A stretch of 64,000 bases of DNA, from assembly GCF_021347895.1 (NCBI RefSeq), contig NC_067119.1, positions 6,274,534 through 6,338,533 of the forward strand, written 5' to 3'. The stretch comes from Acanthochromis polyacanthus. Taxonomy: Eukaryota > Chordata > Actinopteri > Pomacentridae. The notes beneath the pieces were generated by a model. It was not told the origin of the DNA, ran no database searches, and saw only the letters and a program-made list of their open reading frames with translations. Positions 36,601-47,545 of the stretch are shown one piece after another (the first letter of the stretch is position 1; each line of letters opens with the position of its first letter). A program made the translations under genes and the position numbers.

Positions 36601-39600
36601 ACACAATAGACCGTCTGTGAAAATAAAAACAATGAAGGAGACACTAGTTTGGTTGTTGCACAACCTAATTAGGAGCCTTTTAATGAATATGAAGAATGGC
36701 TGATGGTACACAGGTCCAAAGTTTTTACCTTCAGCTGTCTACTTCAGTTTCTAGGCTTTCCATTAGTCTCCTAAGACTGTAGACATCTTTAAAATCTTCT
36801 CTAAACTCATTCTAATCATGTTTTAGGGTTAACATTATTTTACCTGTTACTGGAGCACTAAGTTTTCATGTTTACTTCTAGATATGTAAGTTGGTTATTT
36901 TTCTGCATCTTTATCTTTTACAGCCCTTTCTGACTTTGTTTTACATGGTCTTATACGTATACATCTGCGCTTCCTGTAGACACTACGGTCCTATAATCAA
37001 ACTTGTTTATGGCTCTTATCCAGGTTGTTTTCTGCTGATTAGATCCTTGCTTGTGTTGTTTCTATTCTCAGATGTTTGATTGTAGAACTGTATACAATTT
37101 AATTTAACTTAAAGTAACCAAACTACACACTATTTCTGCTCAAATACCAGAATACCACAAACTAAAGCCACAACATTGTGTTAATACCTAGAAATATGAT
37201 TATTTTTCCTCCTTTCCTTTTTTGATATGGGCGTTTCAGTGAAAGTTAAAGCAGACTAACCTGTGAGTCCAGATCCTCTCCCTTCATACACAGATTGGCA
37301 TCAATGACGTTTAGTCCAACGAGCAGCCCAGCGATGACGGCGCCTTCCTCCTCCATCATCAACGCGTTCGGCTCGTAGAATTCACTACAGAAAGAAGACA
37401 GGATTGTTGATTTAGATTTTAAACGTTTACTTTTTAGGGCTATAATGTCCGAGTTGGCTTATCTTTTTGGTCATTGGACAATAATCAGTGTTATTCTGTT
37501 GCCTCCAACTTGTCCAGCAGCTCAGCTTCTTATCATTTTTAACAGACGACATCACATCACACCTATCCTGGCTTCCCTCCACTGGCTCCCCGTTCGTTTT
37601 AGAATTGATCTTAATATTTTACTGATCATTTTTTAAGATCGCCAGGGTTTTGCCCCACGCTACATTTGCGATCTGTTGACCCCTTATAGTTGGCGTAATT
37701 TCAGTCAACCAAGACTTCTTTGTAGTGTGGCACAAACCTACCTGAGCAGGTCCTTTCTGTTGATGATGGTCTTCATGTAGTCAGAGAGCTTCTTCTGCAT
37801 CAAAGCCAGTCGTAACCAGGCGCGACCTCGTCCTAGAGGAGTCCTGGCGTCAAACACGGGAGAAGTAGGTTTAAATATGCTTTTATTACAGTACATAAAA
37901 AGACAGAAACTCACAATGTTTAAAACAGTAGCTGTATTTCCATATCCTGTAATGATCAAGAGAATTTGAGGGGAAAAAAGAAAACATGAATTATTCTTGT
38001 CTCTATTAACTACTTTGGAATGAATAAACAGCTGTTATCAGAAGGTGGCACTAGAGAAGAATAAGCTGGAAACAAAACCACCTAAAAAAAATTGAAGAAG
38101 AAGAAATTAACAAAACTTTTGTCATCCATGGGACAAAAATAGAAAGAATGTTTTCAGGTAGACAAGTTGTAATTAGTGTTTAATGTCAGCTGGTATCGAC
38201 TATGTTTAATGCTGTTTGCGGACAATGACGAAGAAACAGCTGATCAGTTGTGTGAGCGAATGTTTGCTACAACAGAACTTATTTAGAAAAGGTGTTTCCA
38301 TCTCCCATATACACTAACATCACTCATCTCCATAGGGGTACAGAGGAACATTTCCAGCAACCATCACTCCTGTGTTCTAATGCTACATTGTGTTAGCTAA
38401 TGCTGTTGAAAGACTCATTGATGATTAGAAAACCCTTTTGCTGTTATGTTAGCACATGGATAAAAGTGGGAGTTTTCATAGAAAACAGGAAATTGCCTGG
38501 ATGACCCCAAACTTTTGAACAGCAGTGCATGTGCAATAACTCTGATTTGGAAAAGTGAAAAAAGACTTCATCAAGAAAGTATGAAACTTTCTTCTTAAAT
38601 TCAGGAAGTTATTTTTAATTGTTATATTAACTGTTTCTGAAGCAATGATTCAAAATGTACATAAAAGTATGATGTCTGTGTAGATTCTCAGTCATCCAGG
38701 TCATGTTAATCGTAGAAGCTTCAATAGAAATTCATTTGTAGGTTTTTGTAAGTCTTGAATCAACTCCAGGTGATTCAAGACTTCCAAGAACCTACAAGAG
38801 AAGTCCAGTATAAGTCCAGATGCAGTAGAGTCTTGTAAGTCTTGAACAATTGATGGTGATTCAATCAACTGAAGTTGACTCAAGACTTACAAGAACCTAC
38901 AAGAGAAGTCCAGTATAAGTAGATTCTCAGTCATCCAGGTCATGGTAATCGTAGACTTCTCTTGTAGGTTCTTGTACAAGAACGTTCAAGAGAAGTCCAG
39001 TGGATTTCTACTGAAGCTTCTACGAGAAAAGTACAATATGGAAAGACAGTTCCTAAAGAAAGCTCCAAACTTCAGCCAGTCTTTTGAAGACATGAGCATG
39101 TTTTGGCATCACTCTCTTCTCTAATTTAGTTTAAAAAAAAGAAAAGATCACTATCATCAATAAATTCTCAGGGAAAATGATTAAAAGCGACGATAAAGCG
39201 ACTCACTTGAGGCCTGGCAGGTCTTTTACGCTGGCAGTGATCTCTCCTGCTTCAGGCGTCAGCTTCTCGACCAGCTCCAACGCCCCCCAGAACGACTTGT
39301 TCTGACCCAAGAAGGTCTTCTTAGCTGATGATTGACAAACGTGACAATATTTCATTTTGAGGAATACACTGGCCTCATAAGTCTATTAGATTGGTTTAAA
39401 TGTGACATACAAGGAAAAACCTGAACTTAGAAGGATACGAAGTTGTTCCAACACCTTTCTAAAACCTAAATGTTTGTTTTCTATAACTTGTCGTCCATTA
39501 CAAAGACCTACAAGAGTCAATAAATATGCAGTTTTTACAGTACAAAACGTGCTTCACGTACTTTTCAGTCCATGTTTCAGACAGTGCTCCATGACTACAA

Positions 39601-42600
39601 AGAACTGCTGAAGAGGTGCATAGTCGGAGTCGAGTGTACGTCCGAGGTTCAGAGCAGACTCGATCAGGCCCTTGATGCTCAGTTTGGCCATGTTCATCAA
39701 GTTAAGCCTTTCGATTGCAATAGGATCCTTGGGATCTAAAAAAACGAAGAAAAAAAAAACAGTAAAAGGTTTTTTTATAGATCTTGTAGTGCTGACACAG
39801 TCCAACAGCAGGAATGACTCAGGAGCTAAAACCTACTGAGAGCTCCACAAAAAGGGTTGAAAATAGGAACAAAATCAGAGTTTTCCAGGAAGAAGAAGCC
39901 AAGATACACACAACAAGATGATAGAATATAAAAACTATCTGAACTATCTGTAAGTGATGAAGTTAAGCATCAACAAGCACTTTTCAACAAGTTTCCTCAT
40001 GAAACGGTTTCAGTCATGACTTTAAGAGCAAATTCCATCCATGATCTATGGATATGGACATTATCTATCGCTTCATCCTCTGTAGGGTCGCGGGGCTGTA
40101 GTAGATCTCAGGTGACTTAGGGTGAAGGTAGAGGACACCAGTCTATCACATATACATACTGGAACTGGTGGACAGAATATTGTCCAGGTTCTCTTCACAG
40201 TCAGGACCTTCAGACCACTCACTGACTTCTTGAGTTTGATGACAGTCGGGAACTCTTTCGACTCTCTGGAAACCAGCTCATGTTCACACTACAGTTGTTT
40301 ACCTCAGGTTTTCTGCTTTGTTTAATTTTATTTTAATCTGTTAGTTTACCAATTAAACCCCTAAAAATTCATCTCAGCTCATCAAAATGACACGTTTTTT
40401 TTCAATGAAAACACTGTAAAATTACTATTTAGATGCATACAGTGATGAACAAAATAATTAGACCACCCTTGTTTTCTTCAATTTCTTGTTCATTTTAGTG
40501 CCTGGTACAACTAAAGGTACATTTGTTTGGACAAATGTAATGACAACAACAAAAATGGCTCATAAAAGTTTCATTTAGGAGCTGATATCAGACATTTTCC
40601 ATGATTTTCTTGATAATAAACAAAATCACTTAAGTTCTTCCATCAGTAGCTATGGCATTGTTCTGCCAAAAACAGCTTTTAGGATTCCACGATTTCTTTT
40701 GTCTGTTTTAGTCACTTGATCCACACAGGAGTTAGTACTGATTCATAACCACTGATTCTGATGACTGCAGCCATGCGTCTTGGCATGCTCTCCACCAACT
40801 TCTGACATTGTTCTGCTGTCACAGTAGCCCATTCCTGTTGCACTAATTCTAACTATTCTGCTTTGTTTTTGGGCATGTGGTTCTCCATTTAGCGTTTGAT
40901 GATTTTCCACAGGTTTTCAGTTGGATGTAGATCTGGTGATTGAGCAGGCCAAGACATGGTTCCAATGTTCTGGTTCTCCATCCAGGCTTTAACTGACCTT
41001 GCCGTGTAGCAAGGTTTGTTATGAATGAAACTCGACAGACAATCACACTCGTATTCACACCTACAGACAATTTTGAATCACCAGTTAACCTCAGCATGTT
41101 TTTGGACTGTGGGAGGAAGCCGGAGTACCCGGAGAAAACCCACACATGCACAAAGACAACATGGAAACTCCATGCAGAAAGATCCCAGGAAAGCCGGGAC
41201 GCAAACCAAATCTTCTAGCTACAAGTCGAAAGCGCTAACCACTACACAAATACAGTAAAACCTAAAACAATGAAAAGCTTTGAACGATAAACTGGTTCAA
41301 CTCTAAACGTTTCCCAAACCTACTAAAGTTCACCCTCAGCATGATCCTTCTATACATCTGTGTCTAATGCATTATTTATGTCAACATTTTAACACTGAGA
41401 GGCTTTTAGTGGAGGACTTCTGCAGAGTTAATGTTGTCCTGCAGCATTTGTTTACATTATTAATACATTTACACATTTGGTCTGTGGTTTGCTTTTGCAC
41501 TGACTTTGGGATAAAGCATGAAAATCTACTTTTTGGCACAAAAAATGACTGCAACTAAAAAAGCTAATTAGCACAGAAATCTGACATGCTGAGGCTAAAA
41601 CTGGACGAAAATATGAACAAGTCAGATTTTAAATGAACAGTATATAGAGAACTAAAATTCAAGCAGCTACATACTGAAATAGAAAGAAATATTTAGCTGG
41701 TTAAGAGGGAAATGTTGTATTTTCTGCCCTGTTTAAATATCCCAGACATTTAAATTTCGTCTTAAGTTGTTTGAATTTGTTAGTAACGAAAGCTGCTACA
41801 CAAATACAGTTATTATTATGACTAGTATCAACACAATATGTGCAGTAGTGACAAAAAAAAAAACCAGCCTGCATATTTATATACAAACCAAACTTATCCT
41901 AAATGATTTATAAAGTAAAATAGAAGACAAAAAGATGTTAGGAATGCACAACAATATCTGCAGTAACATTCTTCAAAGCCGATAAGGTACTTAAAATAAA
42001 TTATCGATAATGCCTGTTGGGCTAAAAATGCAAAGTTTTGTTTGAAAAGTGTCACATAAAAATAAATACGGCACATTTTTACATAGAAGTTGAAGCAGTT
42101 TTCTGTTTTTGTACATCTGAAAAGCTTCGTATTTTATCTCTATCGGCTATCATGATAACGACAGGCATAACAATGTTAATTTCTCCACTGGGGAAGCTTA
42201 ATATTCTATCAAATTGGGTGGAAAAACTTGAGTACCTATCAGCAATTAACCAAAAACAAGCCTGCGTATTGGATATCAGCAAACATCCAACATCATGCAT
42301 CCCTGCTAGATGCATTATTTTGATACAAACTGTGAGTAAAAGTGTTTGCTTCAACATGATTTCTGCATTTCTTCAAACAAAAATCTATGAGTATTAAGAA
42401 AACTCACTAAAATTAAGGCAAAAAAGGCAAAAAATGTTAGAGTTAAATTACGTGTGTAATAAGCATTTAGAGCAGCAGATAGCAGCTTTTCTTGTGATAA
42501 TATTGCAAATGCATAAAAAATACCAACATAAACTGGAATTAAACAACTGTTGATAGATTAAATGATAAAATATGAGTGAAAAATGTGATACTGAGCATCC

Positions 42601-43422
42601 CTGACAACAAACAAAGTGATCAAACATGAGCAGATAGTGGTTAGAGATCCACTCTGAACAAAACAAACATTTATCTGTTAACGTTCCTCTGTAGCATCCT
42701 TACAGACGACTTTACACTGATGTAGGCTGAAGTGCTGCAGTATTTTATTTGCCAACTGGCCGGACAAACGTCTGACCTGCCTTCCCTTCTTCCGGGACAC
42801 CGTGGAGCTGCCAATCGGGCCGCTCTGTACAGAGGGAAGGCGTGGCAAAGACGGCGGGGAGATAATTACACGTAAAAGCAGAAAAACACACAGCAGAGAG
42901 TGTGTTTTTCTGCATTTAAACACCTGCTTCCCGTCTAGCTGCGAGTGGGAGTTCTACTGTGATGATTTGCAAGATTACACAAAGAGAAATACAGAATATT
43001 ATCTACCCAAACAGCTCATTTAGAAGCTAATTAATTCTCAGGAGAAACGCGGCACTTCCTGGTTGCTTTGTTGTTGTTGCACACGGTTTATTTACGAGCA
43101 GCGTCATCCCGCCGCTCAGCTGAAACCCATCATGACACAGCTCAAACGGGCCACGTTAAAGCATGTTGATGTCCGTCGGACCCCGTGCACCACCCACCAC
43201 GCCCTAGCAGGGTCTCTCTCTCTCTCTCTTTTTTTTTTTTTTACCTTCGTGGGCCGGCTCCGGGTCCGGCGTGAGCGAGATGTCGTTGAGCTCGCGGAGG
43301 CAGAGCCACTCGCCATCGACGGAAACGCGAAAGTTGCACAGATAGATGGTCTCCCGGGCGGCCTGGGTGATCTTGTCCGTGGTGGGGGTCGGGGTTTCGC
43401 TCTGAGGCGTCAGATCGGACAT
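24697..43422 (-). CDS. rufy3: rufy3: RUN and FYVE-like domain protein 3, complete, 18 coding exons (short first exon)
   Basis: Minus-strand exons are 43422-43245, 39735-39562, 39324-39207, 37843-37742, 37384-37261, 36314-36250, 34775-34710, 34623-34554, 34419-34330, 33560-33477, 32961-32794, 31314-31217, 28586-28467, 27504-27381, 27303-27215, 26089-26062, 25948-25871 and 24840-24697. They total 1920 nt, 639 aa, in frame throughout. RUFY3 (Singar/Rpipx) is an adaptor for neuronal polarity and for late-endosome/lysosome transport. Residues 1-59 begin [20 protein letters not shown]. The RUN domain is at about 71-245 ([40 protein letters not shown]). Coiled coil runs at about 255-560. A Cys-rich FYVE-like finger lies at 579-626 (CTMC, CKNC, CESC, CSSC). 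RUFY1/2 are alternatives, but the N-terminus and 4q13 synteny fit RUFY3. Confidence 0.95.
25000..25030 (+). repeat. End fragment of the 370-bp MITE abutting the minisatellite
   Basis: GTCTGGGTGACCCCAAACTT then TTGAACGGTAGAGTAG is the MITE terminus. It runs straight into the TAGAGCAAC array. Confidence 0.75.
25030..25246. repeat. Minisatellite, unit about 19-21 bp, in rufy3 intron 17
   Basis: Eleven or so units of TAGAGCAACTTTAACTAAT and close variants stand in tandem. A second array of the same unit is in intron 13 (28004-28271). Confidence 0.9.
26385..27040. repeat. A-rich degenerate satellite (GACAAAA/ACACAAAA units) in rufy3 intron 15
   Basis: About 650 bp are built of short variants of ACAAAATGACAAAAATGAGAC. 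The plus strand is almost pyrimidine-poor. The long Phe/Cys/Leu frames on the minus strand and Lys/Thr frames on the plus strand are by-products of this composition. Confidence 0.9.
28004..28271. repeat. Second minisatellite array with the TAGAGCAACTTTAACT unit, rufy3 intron 13
   Basis: About thirteen variants of GAGCAACTTTAACTAATTTTA stand in tandem. The unit is the same as at 25030-25246 in intron 17 of this gene. Confidence 0.9.
29600..29930. repeat. Interspersed RTE/SINE-like repeat, copy 1
   Basis: GGAACGTGGTGGAGTTATGT, GACGATC, a TCTG tract, CAACATTACTCAAAAACAGA, then TAGATTTTGGCAGTGATCCA and a CCCATCAATTCCCATCGCCC segment. The same string of blocks recurs at 31980-32480 in the same intron cluster. 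Confidence 0.7.
30420..31080 (+). mobile_element. hAT-like element, internally deleted, with a BED-finger remnant
   Basis: The element begins AGGGCTGGGACTTTAACTCA and ends with the inverted counterpart (ATTGCGTCCCACCAC); both ends are TAATTAATT-rich. Between them a frame at 30643-30837 reads [27 protein letters not shown] and HLNVKH. These are the parts of a BED zinc finger that stands at the N-terminus of hAT transposases, with the residues between Cys pair and His pair shortened. No catalytic domain is left, so the copy is inactive. It lies in rufy3 intron 12. Confidence 0.65.
31980..32480. repeat. Interspersed RTE/SINE-like repeat, copy 2
   Basis: The same blocks occur as at 29600-29930 (GGAACGTGGTGGAGTTATGT, TCTG tract, AGCAACATTACTCAAAAAC, TGATTAGATTTTGGCAGTGA, CATCCGTCAGAAATGATACA). 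It is longer on the right and carries a duplicated CATCCGTCAGAAAT/CATCCTTCAGAAATC motif. Confidence 0.7.
32665..32750. repeat. LINE (L2-like) 3'-tail fragment
   Basis: TTTAGCCTTTATTTATTTAA, ACAGGTAGGCTCACTGAG and CTCATTCTCAAGAGAGACCTG resemble the conserved tail of fish L2-type elements. It lies just beside rufy3 exon 11. Confidence 0.55.
33056..33340 (+). mobile_element. 370-bp MITE, left end missing
   Basis: It starts within the body (AATCCAGTCTAGACATTGTT) and runs through CATAGGGGTACAGAGGAACA and TGTTAGCTAATGGTGTTGAA to the terminus GACCCCAAACTTTTGAACGG. The body is over 90 percent alike by eye to the copies at 35820, 38325 and 63748. Confidence 0.8.
35095..35440. repeat. Interspersed repeat beginning CAGGTCCTCGGTTTATGACG
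   Basis: This stretch has CpG/ACGTC-rich sequence unlike its intron neighbours and starts with a motif I know from a non-autonomous element of fish genomes. The 126-codon frame over it (35065-35445) has no protein-like family signature and is treated as part of the repeat. Confidence 0.45.
35469..35493. repeat. Perfect 10-bp hairpin
   Basis: GGTGTCCTCG, loop GATTT, CGAGGACACC. It is next to the repeat at 35095-35440, whose start shares the TCCTCGG motif. Confidence 0.85.
35820..36190 (-). mobile_element. 370-bp MITE, complete copy with both inverted ends
   Basis: The left end TTCAAAAGTTTGGGGACACC (from about 35828) and right end GACCCCAAACCTTTGAATGA (to about 36188) are inverted copies. The body reads as the reverse complement of the copies at 33056, 38325 and 63748. 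No transposase is encoded. It sits beside rufy3 exon 6. Confidence 0.85.
37480..37715 (+). mobile_element. LINE (L2-clade-like) ORF2 C-terminal fragment, broken
   Basis: The translation contains [20 protein letters not shown] and, after a stop and a frame change, [15 protein letters not shown]. This is the conserved C-terminal stretch of L2-type LINE proteins (HITPVLxSLHWLPVxFRIxFK ... LAPxYLxDLL). It is truncated at both ends and interrupted, and lies in opposite orientation to rufy3 in intron 4. Confidence 0.75.
38325..38530 (+). mobile_element. 370-bp MITE, right half only
   Basis: It starts at CATCTCCATAGGGGTACAGA and runs to the terminus GACCCCAAACTTTTGAACAG. The left half is missing. 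Confidence 0.8.
38685..39030. repeat. Nested inverted and direct repeats in rufy3 intron 3
   Basis: TTCTCAGTCATCCAGGTCAT occurs at about 38683 and again at about 38923. AAGAACCTACAAGAGAAGTC occurs at about 38787 and 38891, and its inverse (GACTTCTCTTGTAGGTTCTT) at about 38955. GTAAGTCTTGAA and its inverse TTCAAGACTT alternate. The result can fold into several competing hairpins. Confidence 0.8.
40030..40160 (-). repeat. 3' part of a split SINE-like repeat
   Basis: CCATCCATGATCTATGGATA, CGCTTCATCCTCTGTAGGGT and CGCGGGGCTGTAGTAGATCT are the recognisable end of a fish repeat whose other part is at 41020-41235, same orientation. Confidence 0.65.
40440..41010 (-). mobile_element. Tc1/mariner element remnant inserted in the SINE-like repeat
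   Basis: The minus strand contains, with stops and one frame change, [20 protein letters not shown], then [29 protein letters not shown] and RRMAAVI. This is the C-terminal part of a Tc1-family transposase (the SPDLNPIENLW ... ESMPRR stretch around the last catalytic acid). The outer end near 40440 (TGATGAACAAAATAATTAGA) looks like the terminal repeat. The copy is truncated and dead. Confidence 0.8.
41020..41235 (-). repeat. 5' part of the split SINE-like repeat
   Basis: GTTTTTGGACTGTGGGAGGA, AGCCGGAGTACCCGGAGAAA, ACCCACACATGCACAAAGAC and ACTCCATGCAGAAAGATCCC, then AGCGCTAACCACTACAC, read as the reverse complement of a tRNA-derived repeat. A forward piece of the same family is at 48958-49085. 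Confidence 0.75.
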
Positions 43423-43429
43423 GATGACT

Positions 43430-43990
43430 CAGCTTATGTGCGCGAGGCGAGAAAAGCCGACGCCAGCGAGCGGGGAGAAGAGAGAGGAAGGAGAAGAAAA
43501 ACAACAGGGAAAAAAACAACAAGGCGTCGCAGCTTTTGTTCCGACGAAGGCCACGAGGAGGGTGAAAAGAGAAGAAGGCCTGCAGGTGTGATGATCGCTG
43601 CTGCTGCTGCTTTTCCTCCTCTCTAAGCCTGCATCCTCCTCTCCTCCTTCCACCACTGACTGAATCCAGAAGGGCTGCCCTCCCCTCTATTTCACCTCCT
43701 CCTCCTCCTTCTCCTTGTCAACCTCCTGTTATCCCTCTTTTGTGCAGACCAGAGGAGAGCGCGGGGAGGGGGGAGGTGGGAGTTTAAAATGCAACAGAGC
43801 ACCACCGGCCGCTGAAAAATCACAGCCCTCCTCCGGTCAGCTTAGCGCCGGCTGGCTGTGATTGGGCTGCACTGTGTTGCTGCAGTGAACGCTCCCCGGG
43901 TGGGTGTCGACCAAGATGGCGCCGGGGTACAGCAACGCTCAGCGTCACGTGAGCAGATGGTGCATGCGTAAGGGGAAGGGAAAAAAAAGA
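43430..43990 (-). promoter_or_regulatory. rufy3: CpG-rich promoter of the short rufy3 first exon
   Basis: High GC and CpG content continues upstream of the ATG at 43422 to about 43980. It contains a YY1-type AAGATGGCGCCG (about 43913-43924) and a CACGTG E-box (about 43946). A (TC)n/T-run (43213-43242) lies just inside the intron beyond the donor. The start site is not defined. Confidence 0.55.
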
Positions 43991-44099
43991 AGAAGAGGAG
44001 GCAGGTCGGGCTGGCGGGGGTCCCCAGAGTGAGCAGCCAAGATGCTAACGATGCAGCAGAGATGCTCATCCATCAAAGGATGCCGACTGCAGATTGTAA

Positions 44100-46680
44100 A
44101 TCTGTGGAACTATGAATTTAAAGAAATTTCTAGATCATGACGAGGAAATTTGTTTTGATCGTGGAGTGAAGTACTGGATTATGCTCTGATTAGACTTGTC
44201 GGTTCACCTGAGGTCAAATTAGGATGTATGTAGGATCTGAACTAAGATTAATTTGACACCCATGATTTAAATTAAATGATTGATTATGAGCTAATCAGCT
44301 TTTGGAGGCTAATTAAAATATTAATTGAACTGTCATTTGAGTACCAAACTCACTCTCTGTACAAAGAAATGACAACTTCAGGAACAAAGTAAAGGACTAA
44401 TCCACAAACAAAATCTACTGAATCAGAAAGAGGTGGCACAGGTTTGACCCAAATTCCAGAAAATATTCATATCACAACATCACCAGCACTGGCAGAGAAT
44501 GAGGCACTGACCTACTTTTACATCAGCGTGTTTTTACCTCCCTTTAACCCAAAATATCCGAGCACTTTAAATATTTAGGTTCTTGTTCATCACGTAGCAT
44601 CATTAGCCTGGTCCCAGATTCATTCTGCAGATTTTACACAACGCTAAAAAGGAATAATCGCAAAACTTTCTGAAGTATCCTCTTTACTTTTAGCGCTTAA
44701 ATGCATCTAACCTCTGACAGAGCGAGAAAGCAAAGCGAGACGGGTTTTGATGAAGCAGCGAGGAACACTGTGAGGAAAATGAGATTTGAGCTAAAACAAA
44801 ACCTCCAGATGCTGCGCTAAATTTATCCAACAACAAACAGCGGGCGTCGCAAAGCCATTGATCAAAGCCTGTCAGAACGCAGCACAGCGGAGGGCCGACA
44901 GAGGAAAAGAGATGAAGTTTAGAAACCGCACTTATTGTTGTTAACTGACAGAGATGCCGCAGAATCACGCATGTTCAGGTTTTATTTAGGCAATTATGTA
45001 AATAAATCTGAGGACCAGAATCAGCTGTCAAGAGCGAGGATTTATTTGTTTCCTTTACAGCAAAATGCGTTCGTTTCTCTCTTGGATTTTAACTTCCTAC
45101 ACTTATGCCTCTTATATTTACAGCATCTTTTATTTAGAATTTCTCAGACTTAGATTTGTATATTTATTCTTTTACGGTCTGTTGTTGTTGCCGAGCACTG
45201 CAACTCTTTACAACATGTCAAATTCTTTTTGTGTGAACTCACTTGAAGGCTTTTCTGATTCAGAGTTTTTATTTATTCAGGTAATTTTGTACAGTATATG
45301 ACATTATAGGTTCTTTACAATTAAGCTAGATGTGCTAATTTGTATTTTACAAACAGCACTGGATCTACATTCTTTAATTTGCTTGCTTTTACAACAAAAA
45401 TGATCTTATAGCATATGCTAAGAAAACTGGTACAACACAAAATGTACATACTAAAGCATCAAAACAAATCTACAACTGTTCCCCGTTTGAAATTTATAAT
45501 ATTTTACTGACAAGTGTAGATGAAAGATTAACCACTTTGTAATTTAATTACAAAGCTAAGTCACAAGTAGTCCAGCTTGGCGACATTTATTCCATTAATG
45601 TAACTTTTTATCATCGTAAAATGTATTTTACTTTAATTAATGTGACATTTCACAACCAGCAACATCTATTTTTTTGGTTTGTTTTCATAAAAATGTGAAT
45701 AATATGTATATTTTTTAAAGAGGCAATGCATCTATTCTAAATATTATGATATAGTTGATCATATTGTCCTGTTGAAAGTCAAAGTCTGATGTGTTTACTA
45801 CACTCCAAAGTATTTTTCTGTCATGCCAAGTGTTTAATTACAGGATTTATTGAGCGCACGGATGTTTCCCATAACTACGTTTAGAGTATGACCTCTCCTA
45901 TCATGACAGTATCTGACATCATACACAAGCAAGTAGCTGAGAGACAATAAAAACACAATTTATTGTTTTATTGTAGATTGTTGTGGTTTACTAAGTTACC
46001 GTCGGGCTAAACTTGAAGAAAAGATTCAGAGTTTTCTGTCAACAACAGATTTACTGTGATTGTTATTAATTATTTATGTGGGGTATTGTGTGATGGGTGA
46101 ACTTTCTCACCTCATCAGCACCTGATCTCTTCTCCTGGACTATTTAAAGTGTTTGTCACCCATATTACTACTGAATAATAATGACAAAAACAACTTTACA
46201 TAGATTATAGCTGTGATTTTAAACAGGACTAACTAACCTTGGATTCACTGTGGTGTTAATATGGAACACATAGAATGAAAGTAGCATGATCTGTATTTAC
46301 TAGAGAACAGTGTTTTGTATTTTAAATTCATTTTAGTGTGAAATAACTTGCAAATTATACAGTTTTGAGGTTAAATTCAACGAACTACTGGTTTAGGCTG
46401 AAACCCAAATGTGTCAGAATCCCAGTAACGGCTCGAATGTTGAGGTTTTAGCTTAATATTTGAATTATTAACACAGTAAATAACAATGTTTGGTCTAAAC
46501 CTTCATTTTAAACTTGTTAGGTGAGATTTTCGTTTAAAATGTGCTAAATAATCACAGCAGACTGGAGGTTATCTGGCGTTTTCTGGTTGTTTGTTTCGGG
46601 ACGCTCCAAAGTTAGCTAACAGTGCTAGCAGCTCAAACTGAAGCTAACCGTTGATTTTCTTGGTAAATAATGCAGTAGCG
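44100..46680 (-). other. rufy3: rufy3 intron between the two alternative first exons
   Basis: This is AT-rich, largely unique sequence. I see no further exon, RNA gene or clear transposon. The frames at 44690-44968 and 45065-45301 are short and without family features. Confidence 0.6.
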
Positions 46681-46727
46681 TTAGATAAATGACAAACCTG
46701 GACTTTTAAAACTTGCTTTCCACTTAC

Positions 46728-46983
46728 TTCTACGTTTCGAATCGATCCTTTCGATCTTGAAGTCATACTGTCGAAGCGGGGCTGGAGACAGAGATCCAGC
46801 CTTCCCGAACCTCAAGCTGGACGAGTTCAGCGCCTCCTTGAAGTAAATCACCGAGGTCGGGGACAGAGTCTCATCCGGACTGTCGGCGTGTCCGTTTTCA
46901 TCGGAGGAATTCTGCCTCCCAGAACTTTCAGACACCTCTGACTGCAGAGGCAGATCTCCCGGCGGCGTATCCCGCTCCGCCAT
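46728..46983 (-). CDS. rufy3: rufy3 alternative first coding exon (long isoform)
   Basis: The ATG at 46983-46981 opens 85 codons plus one base (MAERDTPPGDLP... to FKIERIDSKRRS) and ends before a GTAAGT donor at 46727-46722. The one-base overhang is the same phase as the 43245 donor, so it splices to exon 2 (39735) in frame and gives a 665-aa product. The exon is acidic and Ser/Pro-rich at first, then basic. Its codons are GC-ending, unlike the surrounding intron. It lies under a CpG-rich promoter. The gene therefore has two promoters about 3.5 kb apart, as in mammalian RUFY3. Confidence 0.8.
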
Positions 46984-47200
46984 CCTCCCCTCCGGTCAGG
47001 TCTACTTCATGTGACCGGCGGGTGGGCTGTTAGTCAGCGGTCAGCTAAGCTAGCTAGGTGCGGCTAACTCCCGCACCGCTGCGGTTAGCAAAACAGTCGA
47101 CGGGCTGGTGAGTCGGTTCTACTCCGAAATGTGATCACTCCGCCTTCGGTCCCGTCCTCCGCAGCCTCCTCCTGACCCGGAAACAGCCGCGTACCAGCAT
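46984..47200 (-). promoter_or_regulatory. rufy3: CpG-rich promoter of the long rufy3 first exon
   Basis: GC/CpG-rich sequence continues upstream of the ATG at 46983, with CATGTGACCGG at about 47008 and TCACATGACC at about 47255 as E-box-like sites. No TATA box is seen. The region faces slc4a4 in divergent orientation across about 5.3 kb. Confidence 0.5.
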
Positions 47201-47404
47201 TTTGGTTAAATCTGGTGCTAAATTCGCGAGAGTTTCCGCGCTGTCAGCGATCCGTTCACATGACCAGAGACCATAAACAGGAAGGGAGAGGAGACGCTGG
47301 TGGCAGATCCATGACGGAGCAGTTTAAAGCTCCCATGAGTCATTGCGGTTTATGCGGAATTCCGGGAACACTTAGGCCTCTCCTGTCTCTCAGACTCTCT
47401 GATG

Positions 47405-47545
47405 CGCTATTTACACTACCAGTCAAATAAATGGACACACCTTTTCATTCAATGTTTTTTGACTGATTATTTTATACATTGTAGATTAATATTGAAGACA
47501 TCAAAACTATAAAAGAATACATATGGAATTATGTTGTAAACAAAA
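47405..47545 (+). mobile_element. DNA-transposon end (ACCAGTCAAA...GGACACACC family)
   Basis: CTACCAGTCAAATAAATGGA, CACACCTTTTCATTCAATG, CATTGTAGATTAATATTGAA and TGGAATTATGTTGTAAACAA are the typical beginning of a widespread fish DNA element. The other end is missing. Confidence 0.6.

Noticed and set aside
43063..43626. 187-codon plus-strand frame across the short rufy3 first exon and promoter
   Set aside because: Antisense to the coding exon and extended by CpG-rich promoter sequence. No family similarity.
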